From Argentina anserina (taxonomy: Eukaryota; Streptophyta; Magnoliopsida; Rosales; Rosaceae): DNA of 64,000 bases. Positions 1 through 12,400 of the stretch are shown here, one piece after another (position 1 is the first letter of the stretch; the number at the start of each line of letters is the position of its first letter). The position numbers and the translations under genes were made by a program. Under the pieces are notes generated by a model, which was not told the DNA's origin, searched no databases, and saw nothing but the letters and a program-made list of their open reading frames with translations. The stretch lies in the NCBI RefSeq assembly GCF_933775445.1, contig NC_065876.1, forward strand, positions 21,824,001 through 21,888,000, in the 5' to 3' direction.

Positions 1-492
1 AAAAATAATTGGTAAAGAAAAGACAAAACGAAAATAAAGAAAAATGATGGAGGATGAACATCGATCTTTGAAAGAAATGAGAAAGTCCATGGAAATGTAT
101 ATGAAAATCTTTGGTCTAGAGGCTAGACAATTTTTAGAGTCTGGTGTGTGTATTTTACACTATAAAATCCATGAGCTTCCATGAGTTTATAATTCCATAA
201 GTATGAATGATATTTGAATACTCAAACTTCTATTCATTTTGAAAAGACTTGATTGAATACTTCCAGACTCTTATAGATTTTATAATGACTTTTCAAATCC
301 TAATTGAATACACCTAAACTTGTATGGATAATTCAAATGTTTGTATTGAATACATCTAGACTTTTGAAATCCATGGATTTCTTTAAAACTCTCACGAATT
401 TCACATAATAATACACTTCCATTCGCCACACATGAGGCTAACTTTATGTCTCTATGTGAACTCAAGTAGGCTTTGAGGTCGTGTGCTGATAA
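1..492 (-). mobile_element. Copia-like element, 5' internal part, running off the left edge
   Basis: Leader side of a minus-strand Copia retrotransposon whose 5' LTR is at 493-688. Next to the LTR, 481-490 reads gtgctgataa, the reverse complement of TTATCAGCAC, a primer-binding site seen in many plant Copia elements. Positions 190-420 hold degenerate short repeats around 'ttgaatac'. I see no gag motif in this part; the coding region would lie left of the window. Confidence 0.55.
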
Positions 493-688
493 CGTGTTAC
501 AGAAGAATGTAATACGTATCTGAATAGGGAGAAACATCATCATTATTCATTGATAAAGAGGCATTATATATAGGCATTACATATATTATCATGTAGATTT
601 AGGAATTATATATCCTTCATTACCTAGACTAACATATATTAATTAGGACAAGATACACCGGAAGATTACAGAAAGTAATTCTCCTACA
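493..688 (-). repeat. Copia 5' LTR (minus orientation)
   Basis: About 196 bp with terminal TG...CA (tgttaca at the left, ctcctaca at the right on the plus strand). Read on the minus strand it starts TGTAGGAGAAT, has a TATA-like 'tatatataatgcc' and ends TTCTGTAACA directly beside the primer-binding site at 481-490. The other LTR lies outside the window, so the target duplication cannot be checked. Confidence 0.65.
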
Positions 689-1551
689 ACAGCTCTTATA
701 AAAATATAATTTTAGACATTAAATTCGATAAAAATAAAAGCATTTAATTATTTTCTTTTCATAATAATTATTTAATAAGAATTAAAATATCATTGTTTAC
801 GAACCCTGTCAAACAAGGTTTAGGTTTAACGTGAATTGATGAAGATATGAAAGACATGAAGACAACACCATCTTCTACCTCTCAATTCCCAATTCTCAAC
901 ATCATATACGTACCTCCCTCACTCTTCTCCCAATTGTAATATTTCATTTTTCCTAATTTTCTTTACTTGAAAATTGAGTAAGTAATGGCGATTAGAATAT
1001 ATCTCTCGTGATGTTGAGAATGATTTTTCATTGTCTCTTGTAATAATAATTAACTGGAGTTGATGTATTTTATTAATTATAATTGGTTGTTCGAATGATT
1101 ACTTATTTAAATAAATTAGTCTAAAATTGATATCTTGTAAAATCTTATTTACAGTTGAGCAAAGAATACAGGTTTAACAACATTATATGTAAGAAATATT
1201 AATAAAAAAGAGATTTTTATAAAAAACATGTGGAGTTCGGAATGAATGATTAGATACAAAAAGAAAATAAATGAAATAAAGGTCCAGTGAGTATGAGATG
1301 TAATGAGTAACTAATTGAAATATAAGTCAATAAAAATATTATTTAAGTAAATTAAATGGAGGTCTAGTGAGCAAATTTTTATATTTAAAAATAAAATAGA
1401 GGTGTAGAGAGCATGAGAGGTCTAGTAAGCAAATGTGAAGGTCCCAGTAACAACACCCGAAGATATACCTGAACAAAGAAGATATGAGGATGCAAATGGT
1501 GATTAAGGATCAAGGAGAATTAGGGTAGCATTATAGAAATACATTTTTTTT
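689..1551. other. AT-rich spacer, no gene seen
   Basis: AT-rich sequence with no coding frame, RNA gene or clear repeat that I can support. The motif 'ggtctagtgagca' occurs in slightly varied form near 1280, 1360 and 1415, a weak local duplication. Confidence 0.4.
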
Positions 1552-1556
1552 AAAAT

Positions 1557-2738
1557 TATAATATCCCAATTTTTAAAGTAGGCCAAATTTAATTTTTCTT
1601 TTGAGAAAAAGAAAGTAGATGTTGTCATGAGTTCGCCGTATTGTTCGGTGATTTTTTCAAAGTCCTGAGCTATTTTTAGCGATTTTCCGAAGTTTGGTTT
1701 ATTTCTTCTATTTTCCATGTGGCGCTGCCCCATTGGTCCAAAGACATAGCTTACTTGCTAATCTTTTCAGCCTCACCCATGTGCCATTTTTTGGTGGGTC
1801 ACATGGGACACTTGTTAAGTCGTGGGTGTGCGCTTTTGCGGTGTTGATACATGGCACAATGAGGCTAATCATTGGCGGCCACGTGTCAAGATGGAAACCT
1901 ATAAATAGGATCATCCTCTCTCTAATTTTATTATTATTTTATTAGTTTTGCGACGAAAGTTACACAGATCATATCTTTTGATCACTAACTCCAATTTGTA
2001 ATCCGTAAAAGGTTACGAATTCGTATAGGCGTGGTCTTTCTATCCTAGAGGTTTGAGCTAGATCCAACTGTTGTTTCTAGAAGACTCGTTCTAGGAGGTT
2101 CGGTTTACGGTCTGGATGACAATTCGTATTCTCGAGATGAGTGGTTTATGTAATGTGTTTCAAATATTCTTATGCGCTTTTAAAATAGTCAAAAAATATG
2201 TTTTGAATATATTTACGAAATATATATCTATTTTAAAGTGAAACATGTCAATTTATGAACTGCGTTAGATTATACGTAATATGGTGTGGATCTATTGTTT
2301 GACTAGTAATTGAACATGTGAACTAAATTGAGTTATGCCAAAGTAAGGATGTGTCACACTGAGGTATAGGGCAAGATGACATTAGGTGACCCATGGGGAT
2401 CACTAAATTGAAGGATAACTAATAAGAAGAGAGGATGTGATATGATGAATTGATCTGATCGATGTGTATACGATATACAAACTATTTTGTAGCGTGTGTT
2501 AAAAATGATACTACTTCACTGTCATATTACATGATCTACTCACTGAGCGTGTGGTTTTGCTCACCCACCAATTTTATACACTCTTTTACAGATAAGTATA
2601 TATTTGTCGAGTTGGGAAGAGATTAGACGAGCCTAGATAGAGACTAGAAAGAAATTGTTTTTATTTTTACTACATTCTGCACTGTAACATCAAGTCGCGC
2701 CCCTCGGGACTGCAGACCAGTGGGACAGGGACGTGACA
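1557..2738 (+). mobile_element. Solo LTR, Ty3/gypsy-like
   Basis: A 1182-bp segment starting tataatatccc (a TGTAATATCCC-type LTR start with G changed to A) and ending gggacgtgaca. It is flanked on both sides by the same five bases, aaaat (1552-1556 and 2739-2743), as expected of a target duplication. A TATA-like ctataaatag lies near 1899. The 3' part has the 'cactgagcgtgtggttttgctcaccc' style of text common in Tekay/Del LTRs. No internal region follows, so I read it as a solo LTR left by LTR-LTR recombination. Confidence 0.6.
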
Positions 2739-2929
2739 AAAATTATGCGAGGGACATAAACTATATACTCTTATAACCAAAATAGGGTTTGCTAACCAAA
2801 ACAGAAATATTTTACCGAAATGACCCTAAAATATTATAATAATTTACAATAATTCTGATCAACATGACTAAAATAGCAATTACTAAATAAAAAATATAAA
2901 AATGATAGTTATTTGAAAAATTAATCTAT

Positions 2930-3146
2930 TATTTCGGGATAATTACTATTCTACCCTTGTGTGTGTCTTAGCCTTATTAGGTTTCATGTTAGATATAGAT
3001 TCACATCTCTGTAATATATTAGGACACCGAATCCTACGGGATTGTGGTTACGTAATACCTATATATATGCCCTAGTATCAATCAATAAACGGTTACGTTA
3101 TGTTCCATTACGTCGTTATTATTATTGTTTCGTTCCTCCTTTAACA
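2930..3146 (+). repeat. 5' LTR of the Copia element
   Basis: A 217-bp LTR starting tatttcggg (TGTTCCGGG-type in the 3' LTR) and ending ttaaca. It shares 'tgtgtgtcttagcc', 'ggtttcatgttaga' and 'atcaataaacggttacgtt' with the 3' copy. A TATA-like 'cctatatatatgcc' lies near 3057. Confidence 0.75.
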
Positions 3147-3982
3147 CATTATCATGCACTTTGTTCTAAAGTGTCTGAGCGACGAGGCCACCACCAGAAA
3201 AATATAATCCTAACCCTGAAATTTCTTATTCCGGCAATCTCTTTTTCTTGTGCATCGCCGAAAATTGGACTAGTTACCGACGGATAGTAGTCGAACAAGA
3301 AACAATTTTCTTCCAAATCGCAAATTGCTATGGGCACCCAATAATTTGTTATGGGCACCCTAGCTACTTTCCTCTCCGACCTGGCCTCCTCTTCGGATCT
3401 CCGACGCCAGTCCGTTCAATTCATCCAGCTTGATATATGTGTCTGTTCAATCTGTTCACCTACTTTTAATCGTTGACGTCGCCGATTTGTCAACCACGAT
3501 CGTCGCCGCGCTCCTAGCCATCTCCAACGCGGACTGACGACCCGGATTTGCAGGATCCGACCCATGTCCCGGTTCCCATACCCGACTGAGCCCAGCAGTT
3601 CCTTTTGGGCCTACGGCCTGCCGAGCCCAATTGACCATTGGGCTTTACAATCTATTTCTTTTCTCCTTTTCTTTTCCTATTTGATTATTTCATCTTTTAT
3701 TTGCATGTATAGTTACTAACTAAGTTTCACGTGGTCGTATAGGAAAAATGATCGGCTGTCGTATCACAGTGATGACACATACATTAGAGGTGGACGTTGT
3801 TTTTGCAATTTGCATATTGTTTCGATCGTATCCTTAAGAGATTTCTATGTCATCCATACGACGATCGAAAATGAATTCATCAAGCAGAATCCTGCATGAC
3901 GATTGATTTGCAGAGCAATTTAATTATATGCGGTCTATTTGGGAGACCAACAAGTATGTTTTTCTTAAAGTTACTGTTTTTG

Positions 3983-3985
<3 letters not shown>

Positions 3986-4016
<31 letters not shown>
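3986..4016. repeat. (AT)n microsatellite
   Basis: About 31 bp of uninterrupted alternating AT inside the decayed Copia internal region. Confidence 0.9.
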
Positions 4017-4022
<6 letters not shown>

Positions 4023-4439
4023 CGGGTGCTATTAGCCTTCTTCATGTCTATTTTTCGGCCTTTCTTATAACGCCGATGAGACCAAAGAGGGATGTGATTC
4101 CCCTCTTGGTCGACATTTTTCGTGTGACGGTCCTGGGAGAGTTACGTTATTATTTAAAATGAAGAAATAGATTTTGTGTGGTCGACTGAGTGCACCGCTA
4201 TTTTGGGTGCGATCATGAGAATCGTCGATATGCATCGATTATTTTGTGACCATATACATCACAATCCTTCTAATTCCTGTTACATACTTGAATAGTTTCG
4301 ATTATTCAAAACCAATACAACCCTCGTTTCTTATGGATGTGTCGCCATCACAACTGTTATTTGAATGTTTGAATTTTCTTAAACTCATGTCTATAAACGA
4401 TAATCTCAAGGTCTACATACTCATTTATTTGAGTTGAAA

Positions 4440-4560
4440 TTCATTACCCTGATGCAGCACTATATGCTGACAAAAGATCCCAAAAATAACAAATTTTATG
4501 GGACGCACTTAAAGTGATTCAATAAACGTCTATAACGTTGTATTACCAGGGTTGACCTTG
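4440..4560 (+). pseudogene. Copia gag remnant
   Basis: Across frames the stretch gives a gag-like pattern: 'HYMLTKDPK', then 'WDALK', then 'FNKRL'. Copia gag (UBN2-type) usually reads TKDPKELWDALKERFNKR here. In-frame stops and small insertions separate the pieces, so it is dead. Confidence 0.45.
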
Positions 4561-7500
4561 ATGCATGTTTCACATCCAAGAAACACATGTCATTTTTGGC
4601 ACCTGTATCTATTTATTGGGGAAATTTTGGAGATAGAAACGTAACATTCTTCCATTCTTAAGTAAGTAAATTTTTGAGCCTCAGGCTAAGACTTCGCCCG
4701 ATCCGATATGCAAGATTTTGTTGCTACGGACTTTTGATTTGTCAATCTATTTTGACTAAGTTTTCTGCTTACTATTTTTCAAGTACGACGTTGGCATTGC
4801 CATGTTTCTTCCTCGACTTTAGCTTAAGTCGTCTATTAGAATATGAAGCTTGGTTGTGTTGTATTAAATATTGGCATATTCAAAAAACTTTCTCTTATTT
4901 TTTGTTTACAAGATGAACTCGTGAAAATTTTATTTGCTTTAAACCTAGCATAAATGGTCAACGTTTGCAACTCACGTGGTTTTTAAATTGGCCGCCTTTT
5001 GGGTTACATAGGACCCCAATAGCACTACATTGTGAATTTGGAACTTTAAACTTTGAAAAACGGACCTCAGAACGTCAAAATTAAAGTCATTTTTTCCGGT
5101 TACTGTTCTGGCATTTTAGGAACGTTTTCCGGTGTTTTACTGGCGTTTTAGCCACCTTCTGGTCACTTGCCGGCGTTTCCGGCGCCACCATCCGGTTCCT
5201 GCCGGCGTCCCCTATTGGACATGCAGGTCCGGCTGCCGCTGACCAGTTTTCCGACAATCGGTGTCGCTGGTTTCCGACGAGTTTTCCGGCGATTTTTTCA
5301 TCGTTTCTCGTCATTTTTCCGGCATATTTCCCTATCCAAATGAATGCATACATTTTTCGGTATTTTTATAGTATAGGTTAAGAGCATCGACGCGTTGGTC
5401 ATACGTTGCTTTGCTTTCCACATTGAACGCTGCGTTTGCTAAAGTTTTAGCTATGATGATCATCCTAAGGGCTCACCACCCTTCCCATCCTCTCAAATCT
5501 ATTTGATTGGATACCGTTGGAGAGTTCACCTCTACGACTTTGATGATTTCGTTTTGCATGTCTACTGGGATCGTCGTTGAACATATTATTTCTCATGTTT
5601 ATTCACTGCACGATCTAGCAGAGCTCAGACTTGGTTATGGTATAACCTGTCGATTTTTGCATGAGGATATGTAATGATGTTGTATGCAGCGACACTTATT
5701 CGTTTCAGACCCACAACTTGTCAAGCGTTTAGTGCATACTAGATGGTCACTGGACACGGTCCCAACGTTCTTTTCACTAACGCCTATTTGGTTAAGTTGT
5801 TTATGTGCCTCTATTGTAGTAATCTCAATGGGTCTACTTGAAACGATTAAGTATTTTGGTTGGTTATGATTTATGAATCACCAACACTTGTCAGCTATTT
5901 CCAATCTACAATCGTGAATATCTATCCTGCGATATTAGAAGACGATCACTTTGATGAGACATACTTCCGGTCGTTAGGGGGGAGATATGGAATGCTCCCC
6001 TTCCGGTTTTAGCGCTAGGAATTGACGTGGTCTGGCACTATGTCTCATTAAGATCCAACACTGCTCTGAGTAAGCAATAAGTGCAACGCATTATCAACCT
6101 CTAGAAAGTCAAAGATTTGATGCTCATTGACTTTACCGATATTGCGAAAGTGACGAGATCGCACATAAATGCTGTGATGTGCCGGTAAGGTTGGAACTCT
6201 CAGAATATGGTAGAATTTCATATGACTTGGTACTAGTACTGTTGGCACCATCCCTGACATTGGGAAGGAAGCCGACAATAGCACCATTGTACGCTGTGGT
6301 GTTGTCGGCGTCCGTGGTATTGCACCACAAAACAAGGGCGGCAAACACAAAGATGGACTAGTAAGGGCCATAACTTTTGTCTTGGCTCCTACCTAGATGA
6401 GGGGGGGGGGGCATTATTCTTTGGAATCAAAAACCAGAAAGAAGCGAGGTGCGTAGGCACAAATATTTCGTCCATCATCAAGAGATATTCTCTAAACATA
6501 TGTATCAACTAAGTTTATGTGGGACGCTACAGACTCTTTATTGATGTTAGAGAAGACTAGAAATCTCTCAAATTGATCGTATAAGCGTGCGCGTATGTTA
6601 ATGGATTGATCTCCCATGATTGATGATGTATTCGCTTATGCTCTTATTCCGTTGTAAAATATCAACGATGAGCAACTTGACCGAAGTGAAAAGAATCAAT
6701 ACAAGCTGAACTATACTTGTTATGTTAGTCGTTGTTCGTCAGCGTAATGAGAAAGATGAAGTCATGCAATATTTGCAGGACTTATGGCGCAAAGATTCTC
6801 TCATTATCCTAGTATTGACTACGATGAGTTATATTCTCTCGTTATGGACATATTGCTTTCCGCTACTTAATCAGTAGTAGTTTCCATGAAAATTGATTTG
6901 CAGCATATGATAAGAGTCATAGCATATATGTAAAGGGATATTGACGCAGATATGAGAGTGCCGGAGGGACTATAAATGCCTCTAGACCAGGGAGAACTTA
7001 TGTAATTAGATTGCGATGTTTGAGAGAACGTAGTACAATCGGTTGCAAGAACTGATATCCATATGTGTTCATATGAAAGATAATTCTTGATTCTCAATTT
7101 CGTCTAAGTATAGATGATGAAGAGACTCAATGAGCTATAGATTCAAATATGTTAGTGTTGTTGGGACACTATTGCTTTCATTATGATGTGATCAACTATG
7201 TGCCTATGCATCGTCATTGGACTTGCATTGTTCCATTGACATGAGTTTAGTTCTATATTTAGCGAATCAATACATTCCTCCCACACCAATGCCGCCAGCA
7301 GCTCATACACACTAGCGTACGCGTTAGTGTTAATGTTGACACTGGTAGCATAGAGGATACGTATGATTCTGTATCGGACCAAAATCAGTCATTCATTGGT
7401 CTATTCCCCTATTCCTTTGTGAAAGACACATTGAATGTGACAAATAAGAATATGTCAAGTTTCGAAGGTCAACTTCAACGAGACCTACAGAACAGCTCAC

Positions 7501-8217
7501 TCGATGAAATATGGTGAAATTGGTACCGTTGGAAAGGTTATGCGTCTACTTTCCAAGGACACTAACTATTTGTTCATATCTATCATATTGAGTTAGTTAT
7601 GGCCGTTTTAGAAAAATAGGACAGTTATGTCCAGAAATTTGGAAGTCAATCAACTTCGACAGAGCACTGTGAATGGCTCCAATCAAATTAGATTGTGAAC
7701 TTTATGTCATTTGAAAGCCACATGTGTCTACTTTTCAGAACATTTTACAGTTCACTGATACTTATTTTGACGAAAAAGTTATGGCTATTTAAGTGATTAA
7801 AAGTCATTCTACTCGAGAATCTGATTTTCATTGTAAACTCTTGCTTTGAGTTGTTATGCAATCTTGTTTCCTAAGATCTAAATTTGGCTATGTATAACAT
7901 GTATGATCTAAGGATGTGTGGCGAGATTAATGATTAATCATCAGCCCAAGACTACTTTTGAGAAGCATGTAATGAACGTTGTATACGTTGTTCTTTGTAC
8001 TCCATGATTATGACACTAATCAAGAGAAGTTGTTACGAAGACTTCAGGAGGAGTCTACCTCACATGATGCTATCAAATGTAGATGGTATGTTATGCTCTT
8101 TTTCCCTTCGATCAAACTTTTATTTTTACCCAGGAGGTTTTTATTTTGCTTGACAAGGTTTTTACCGAGGCAACGATGTGTGCACTATGCAACCTAGGCA
8201 TGCGACACAAGGGGGAG

Positions 8218-8952
8218 TGTTCCGGGAGAATTATTATTCTACCATTGTGTGTGTCTTAGCCTTTTTAGGTTTCATGTTAGAGATAGATTCGCATTTCTGT
8301 AATAGATTAGAACTCCGAATCCTACGAGTTTGTGGTTATGTAATGCCTATATATAGCTAGGAAGTACGGAAACGTGCCTTCACCCGTGTTTCCTGCTTCT
8401 GAAGCGGAACCACTCCGGAAACACAACGGAAACGTGTTTCCAGAAAAATGTGTTTTGGAAACGCTGTGGAAATGCGAGTTTCCAAAAAAGTAAAGGTTTT
8501 TTTTATGTTTTTATTTCTATTTTTTAAATGAAGGACTAGACTTACATTCATCGAGTCAAATGACTTATTTCGACATATTTTTGACCTCCCACCAAGTCGC
8601 CGACCCTCCTTCTCTCTTGTCGATACATAGATCTCTCATTATATTTGTATTATTTTGAATGTTGAACACCAAGTTATTTAAGTTATTTGAGATTTTGAGT
8701 TACTTAAACTAAAAATTTGTTATTATATATATTTTTATAATTGATATATATTTTTTATTTTTATGTTTCCAAAACGAACTCGCTTCTTAAAAAATTTAAA
8801 AAACACGCTTCCGCGTTTTCAAACGTTTCGCTTCCACGTACCCGTACCCGATTCCGTGTAGCATAGATATATATATGCCTTATTATCAATCAATAAACGG
8901 TTACGTTCAGTTCCATTACATCGTTATTATTCTCGTCGGTTCTCCTCAAACA
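8218..8952 (+). repeat. 3' LTR of the Copia element, with an internal insertion
   Basis: This starts TGTTCCGGGAG after the polypurine tract and ends ctcaaaca at the tctat target duplication. Apart from the insertion at about 8357-8861 it matches the 217-bp 5' LTR from end to end, including the 'atcaataaacggttacgtt' block after the insertion. Confidence 0.75.
8357..8861. mobile_element. About 0.5-kb insertion inside the Copia 3' LTR
   Basis: The 5' LTR reads 'cctatatatatgcc'. The 3' LTR has the same block split by about 500 bp that starts ctaggaagtacgg and ends ccgattccgtgtag. The ends are imperfect inverted repeats (ctaggaagtacgg against ctacacggaatcgg). The inside is rich in 'gtttcc/ggaaac' words. 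It inserted at a TA repeat, so the target duplication cannot be read. It is probably a small non-autonomous TIR element; I cannot place its superfamily. Confidence 0.5.
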
Positions 8953-9199
8953 TCTATTACTTTGTAACTTCTGTTCACACAATACTGATAATAGCGAGTG
9001 ATATAAACTTTACCATTAATGGGAGTGTAATCAGCAAATTTTGAGGTTAGATACTGTAGAATCCCCCAACAAAACGTCGGCACCCGGATAATTCAACGGC
9101 TCACAGAAGTTCTTTAATTATTTTTAGGAACAAATAGTAGCCGTCCGATAGATTGCACACTTTTCTCGCAAGGGCTTACACAACTCCATACGTCATTGC

Positions 9200-9459
9200 C
9201 GGTTCGCCTTCCCTCTTCTTCTGCTCTTCTTCGTCTTCTTCTTCTTCTACTTCACTCTCTCTCTCTCAATTAGCCCCAATTCGTAAACCCTATCCCTACC
9301 AATTTCCGAGCCTCAGCGGCTTCAACTCGGACGCTGGTAGCCGCTGCACGGGCACAAACCAAGCCTCGGGACTCTCGTAGACCAACGCTAGTCACTCCAA
9401 CTACGACTCTCTTCCTTCTCCATAAACCCTTGCTTATATTTTCTGCTTGAAAATTAGCC
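9200..9459 (+). promoter_or_regulatory. 5' leader of the YTH gene, CT-rich
   Basis: The leader holds a strongly CT-rich tract (cttcttctgctcttcttcgt and onward to ctctctctctctc, about 9209-9269), a common feature of plant core promoters and 5' UTRs. I could not fix a TATA box or a transcription start. Confidence 0.4.
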
Positions 9460-12400
9460 ATGGCCGGCGAGAAGAAGATCGAGAAAGGTAATCTGCTTGT
9501 GGTAAACTGTTGTAGTAACAGTAGGATTCCTCTGTTATTTTCGTTGCTTAATTTTGTTGTTGTTGTTAACAGCTGAAGCTGTAGCCACTGTGTTGGCTTC
9601 GGACTCTGTTTCAGGATTAGTAGAGCCAAAACTGGTTTGTTGAAGCCTCTCCCACTCTAGTTGTTTCGAATTTGATTCGGTTTTGATTTCGATTATTGCA
9701 GCAGAATCCGGTGGAAATTTACTGTAATTGATTGAGCGTGATGTTTTTACTAAGTCGAATTTCGGAACTACTTTTGCTTTGTTCAATAATTAGCAAACAA
9801 GTGTGCACGTTTTCCTAGTTTTGATTTCTTCTTTGATATTTTCATGTAATCTAAGAGCAGAATCCTGAACTAATCAAATAACAGGGAATAGTTTAATTTG
9901 CAAATTAAGTAGATTCGAACCGGTCTTATCAATAAGTTTGTGTTTAGTATTACCCTTGGAACAATGATAACTGTGCACAGTAGAACCAATGTGTTTTAGA
10001 AATTTCGTGGCAGACACCTTATTGATGTTGGCTTCTGTGGATCAAAACTGACCTTTGTATATGATTCGTGGATGAGGTGCCGCCGTGCTGGTGTGACAAA
10101 TAATGTGTGAATCATTGTATTTGAGAATAAGTTTGTTGTTTTCCATATTTTTTTTTTCTATTCCAGGTTTCTGGGAAGGAAGGGATACCATATGATTCGA
10201 TTTCCTCCATCTCTGCTTCACGGGATGCCAACTATAGCATCAAAGGTGAGACTGTTCAAGAGTCGGTTGGAGAGCATGGTGTTTACTATCCCCCCACTAG
10301 CTGTTACAATTATTATTATCCAGGTCAGATGTCAGAATGGTTCTTTGTCTTTAAACATAATCTTGTTAATGATATAGAGTTTCGCTCATACAACCTCATG
10401 AATTTAGTGGCATATTTTTTAAAAGTCAATACTTGTTAGGTTGTTCCTTATGTTTTTAATATCTTCAGGATTAGTGTTTCCATGAACTTTATGAGATGCT
10501 ACTCTAGTTAGGCGTTGATGGATTTTTTTTTTGGGACCGTAGGTTCATTGCTATCATAATTTTGTAAATTTGCATGGGCCCAATGGGTTCTATTTGACAA
10601 CTTTTTGGAGGTATTGGCTTGACTGAAGGATGTTTGACTGATTACTGTTATTATTCTTGACTAAGGGTGCCAATGCATTGTAATGTGATTCATATTTTGA
10701 AACTTTTGACTGGAAATTTATGGTTCAATGTATTATCAGCCTTTATTGGTAATACATTTTTATGAATTGCATACGATTCGTCATTATTTTGCTTTACTCT
10801 CTAAATGAAATTGCATTTTTTTTTTGATTTTCAGGATATAATGGTTCCTATACTCAAATGGACGAACATCGCTATGCACATGCGAGTAATTCTCATGCGG
10901 TATGTTCTTTCTTTTTGAGGTGAATAAAGTTCCATGTAGTTGACATCGACTCATAACTAATTGCACATGCAATGGTTTTGTTCTTTTAAGGGTGTGCAGT
11001 CAGATAATGGTTCAATGGTCTATTATCTGCCCAGCTATAATCCTTATGCCCCCGGAACTCTTATGGGTGTTGATGGCCAAGGTGCTGGTCAACAGCAGTA
11101 TTATTCTTCATCTGGTTATCTTCAACCACCAGTTTCGTATGGTTCAGAAGCTATGCCTTGTTATTCATGGGACACAACACTTTCTGGTGATACCTCTGGT
11201 TTTGGAAATCTAAAGTCAGGACCAGGTGGTACTGCTTTGTCTAGGTCTAGTGGCATAATGTCGGCCAAAGCAAATGGAAATCTTGCCAGCAAATTTTCCA
11301 AGTCTTTCCCTTCTACACAACCCATCAAATCATTAAACAAGGTTCGTAAAGACAAGTAAAGACATGTTATTTTTATTTTGTTATTTCATTGAATTGCTTG
11401 GCCATATGTTATCAGCAACATAATCCAGTATTCAGTTCTTTCTAGGCAGCTTGCACTTTGTTATTTTCTGTAAGATATGGGACTGAGGTTGGGAACCTTA
11501 TTACTAGTAACCAAACTTGCAATTAACATTGGGAGAAGTAAATGTGCTAGTTTCATATATACATTTGGCCTGTATATTCCAATATAGCAAGTGTATGACC
11601 TAAATTCCAATAAGGTTAAAATTTTATATTTTATTTTGCAGGCGCCTCATTTAGGTTCTGATTTCTCAGCCAGTCTTTTGAAGGGATACCCCTCAACTGG
11701 AAGGTTCTCATCATTCACTAACCAGAAGGGTATGTTTCCTCTTAACGCTCAAACAAACTACAAATCCTATGGGAGGATTCCAAGTGGAAACGACGGATAT
11801 AAACCAAGGGAAAAATATAATAGAAATGAGAATTTTGAATCCCCAAATGAGTTGCCACGTGGTCCGAGATCTCGCAACAAGAGTCCTCCTTCAGACTCAT
11901 CAGTTGAGAAAGAAGCATTGGAATTTACAGTCTGTAGAGACAAATATAACCTACCAGATTTTCAGACTGATTTTGAAAGTGCAAAGTTCTATGTCATTAA
12001 GTCTTACAGTGAGGATGATGTCCATAAGAGCATTAAATATGATGTTTGGGCCAGCACTCCGAATGGCAATAAGAAACTGGATGCAGCATTTCGTGAGGCT
12101 GAAGCAAAATCTAGTGAGACAGGCAGACGGTGCCCTATTTTCCTCTTTTTCTCGGTAATAATTCACATAAGAGTTTTTATGTATTCACTTGTTAGTTTCA
12201 TGCTTGTAAAATGATTCTCCTGTTTTGTGATTGCTAAATGTTCAACATTTTAGAAAGGTTCACAGGACTTTTTTTTGGTATTAGTACATCAGTAGTGCAA
12301 ATTTCGGAACGTTGTACTGATGAGACTTCAATAGAGGTTTCCCTCATTTAGATCTGTCGTTATTTCAGTTATTTAAAAGGTCACTGTTGCTAAGTTCAAG

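Larger units (their letters stand above)
2930..8952 (+). mobile_element. Old Copia LTR retrotransposon with 5-bp TSD
   Basis: LTRs at 2930-3146 and 8218-8952 are clearly homologous, and the flanks carry a perfect 5-bp target duplication, tctat (2925-2929 and 8953-8957). A primer-binding-like ttatcatgcac lies three bases after the 5' LTR. A polypurine tract, aagggggag, sits directly before the 3' LTR at 8209-8217. The coding region is heavily decayed by stops and frameshifts. Recognisable pieces are a gag stretch near 4450-4560 and a gag-pol stretch near 5870-5985 reading ...DDHFDETYFRSLGG. An 11-G run lies at 6401-6411. No open frame could give a working product. Confidence 0.8.

Noticed and set aside
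6048..6371. Overlapping frames on both strands near 6.1-6.4 kb
   Set aside because: They sit in the decayed Copia interior and show no domain in any frame.
9702..9722. Mini-exon of the YTH gene (gattattgcag before cagaatccgg, then gtaatt)
   Set aside because: Including 22 nt breaks the frame into exon 3, whereas exon 2 joins exon 3 in phase and gives the expected protein.
9270..9786. Minus-strand frames over the start of the YTH gene
   Set aside because: They are antisense to the 5' leader and first exons of a complete plus-strand gene and contain no known motif.
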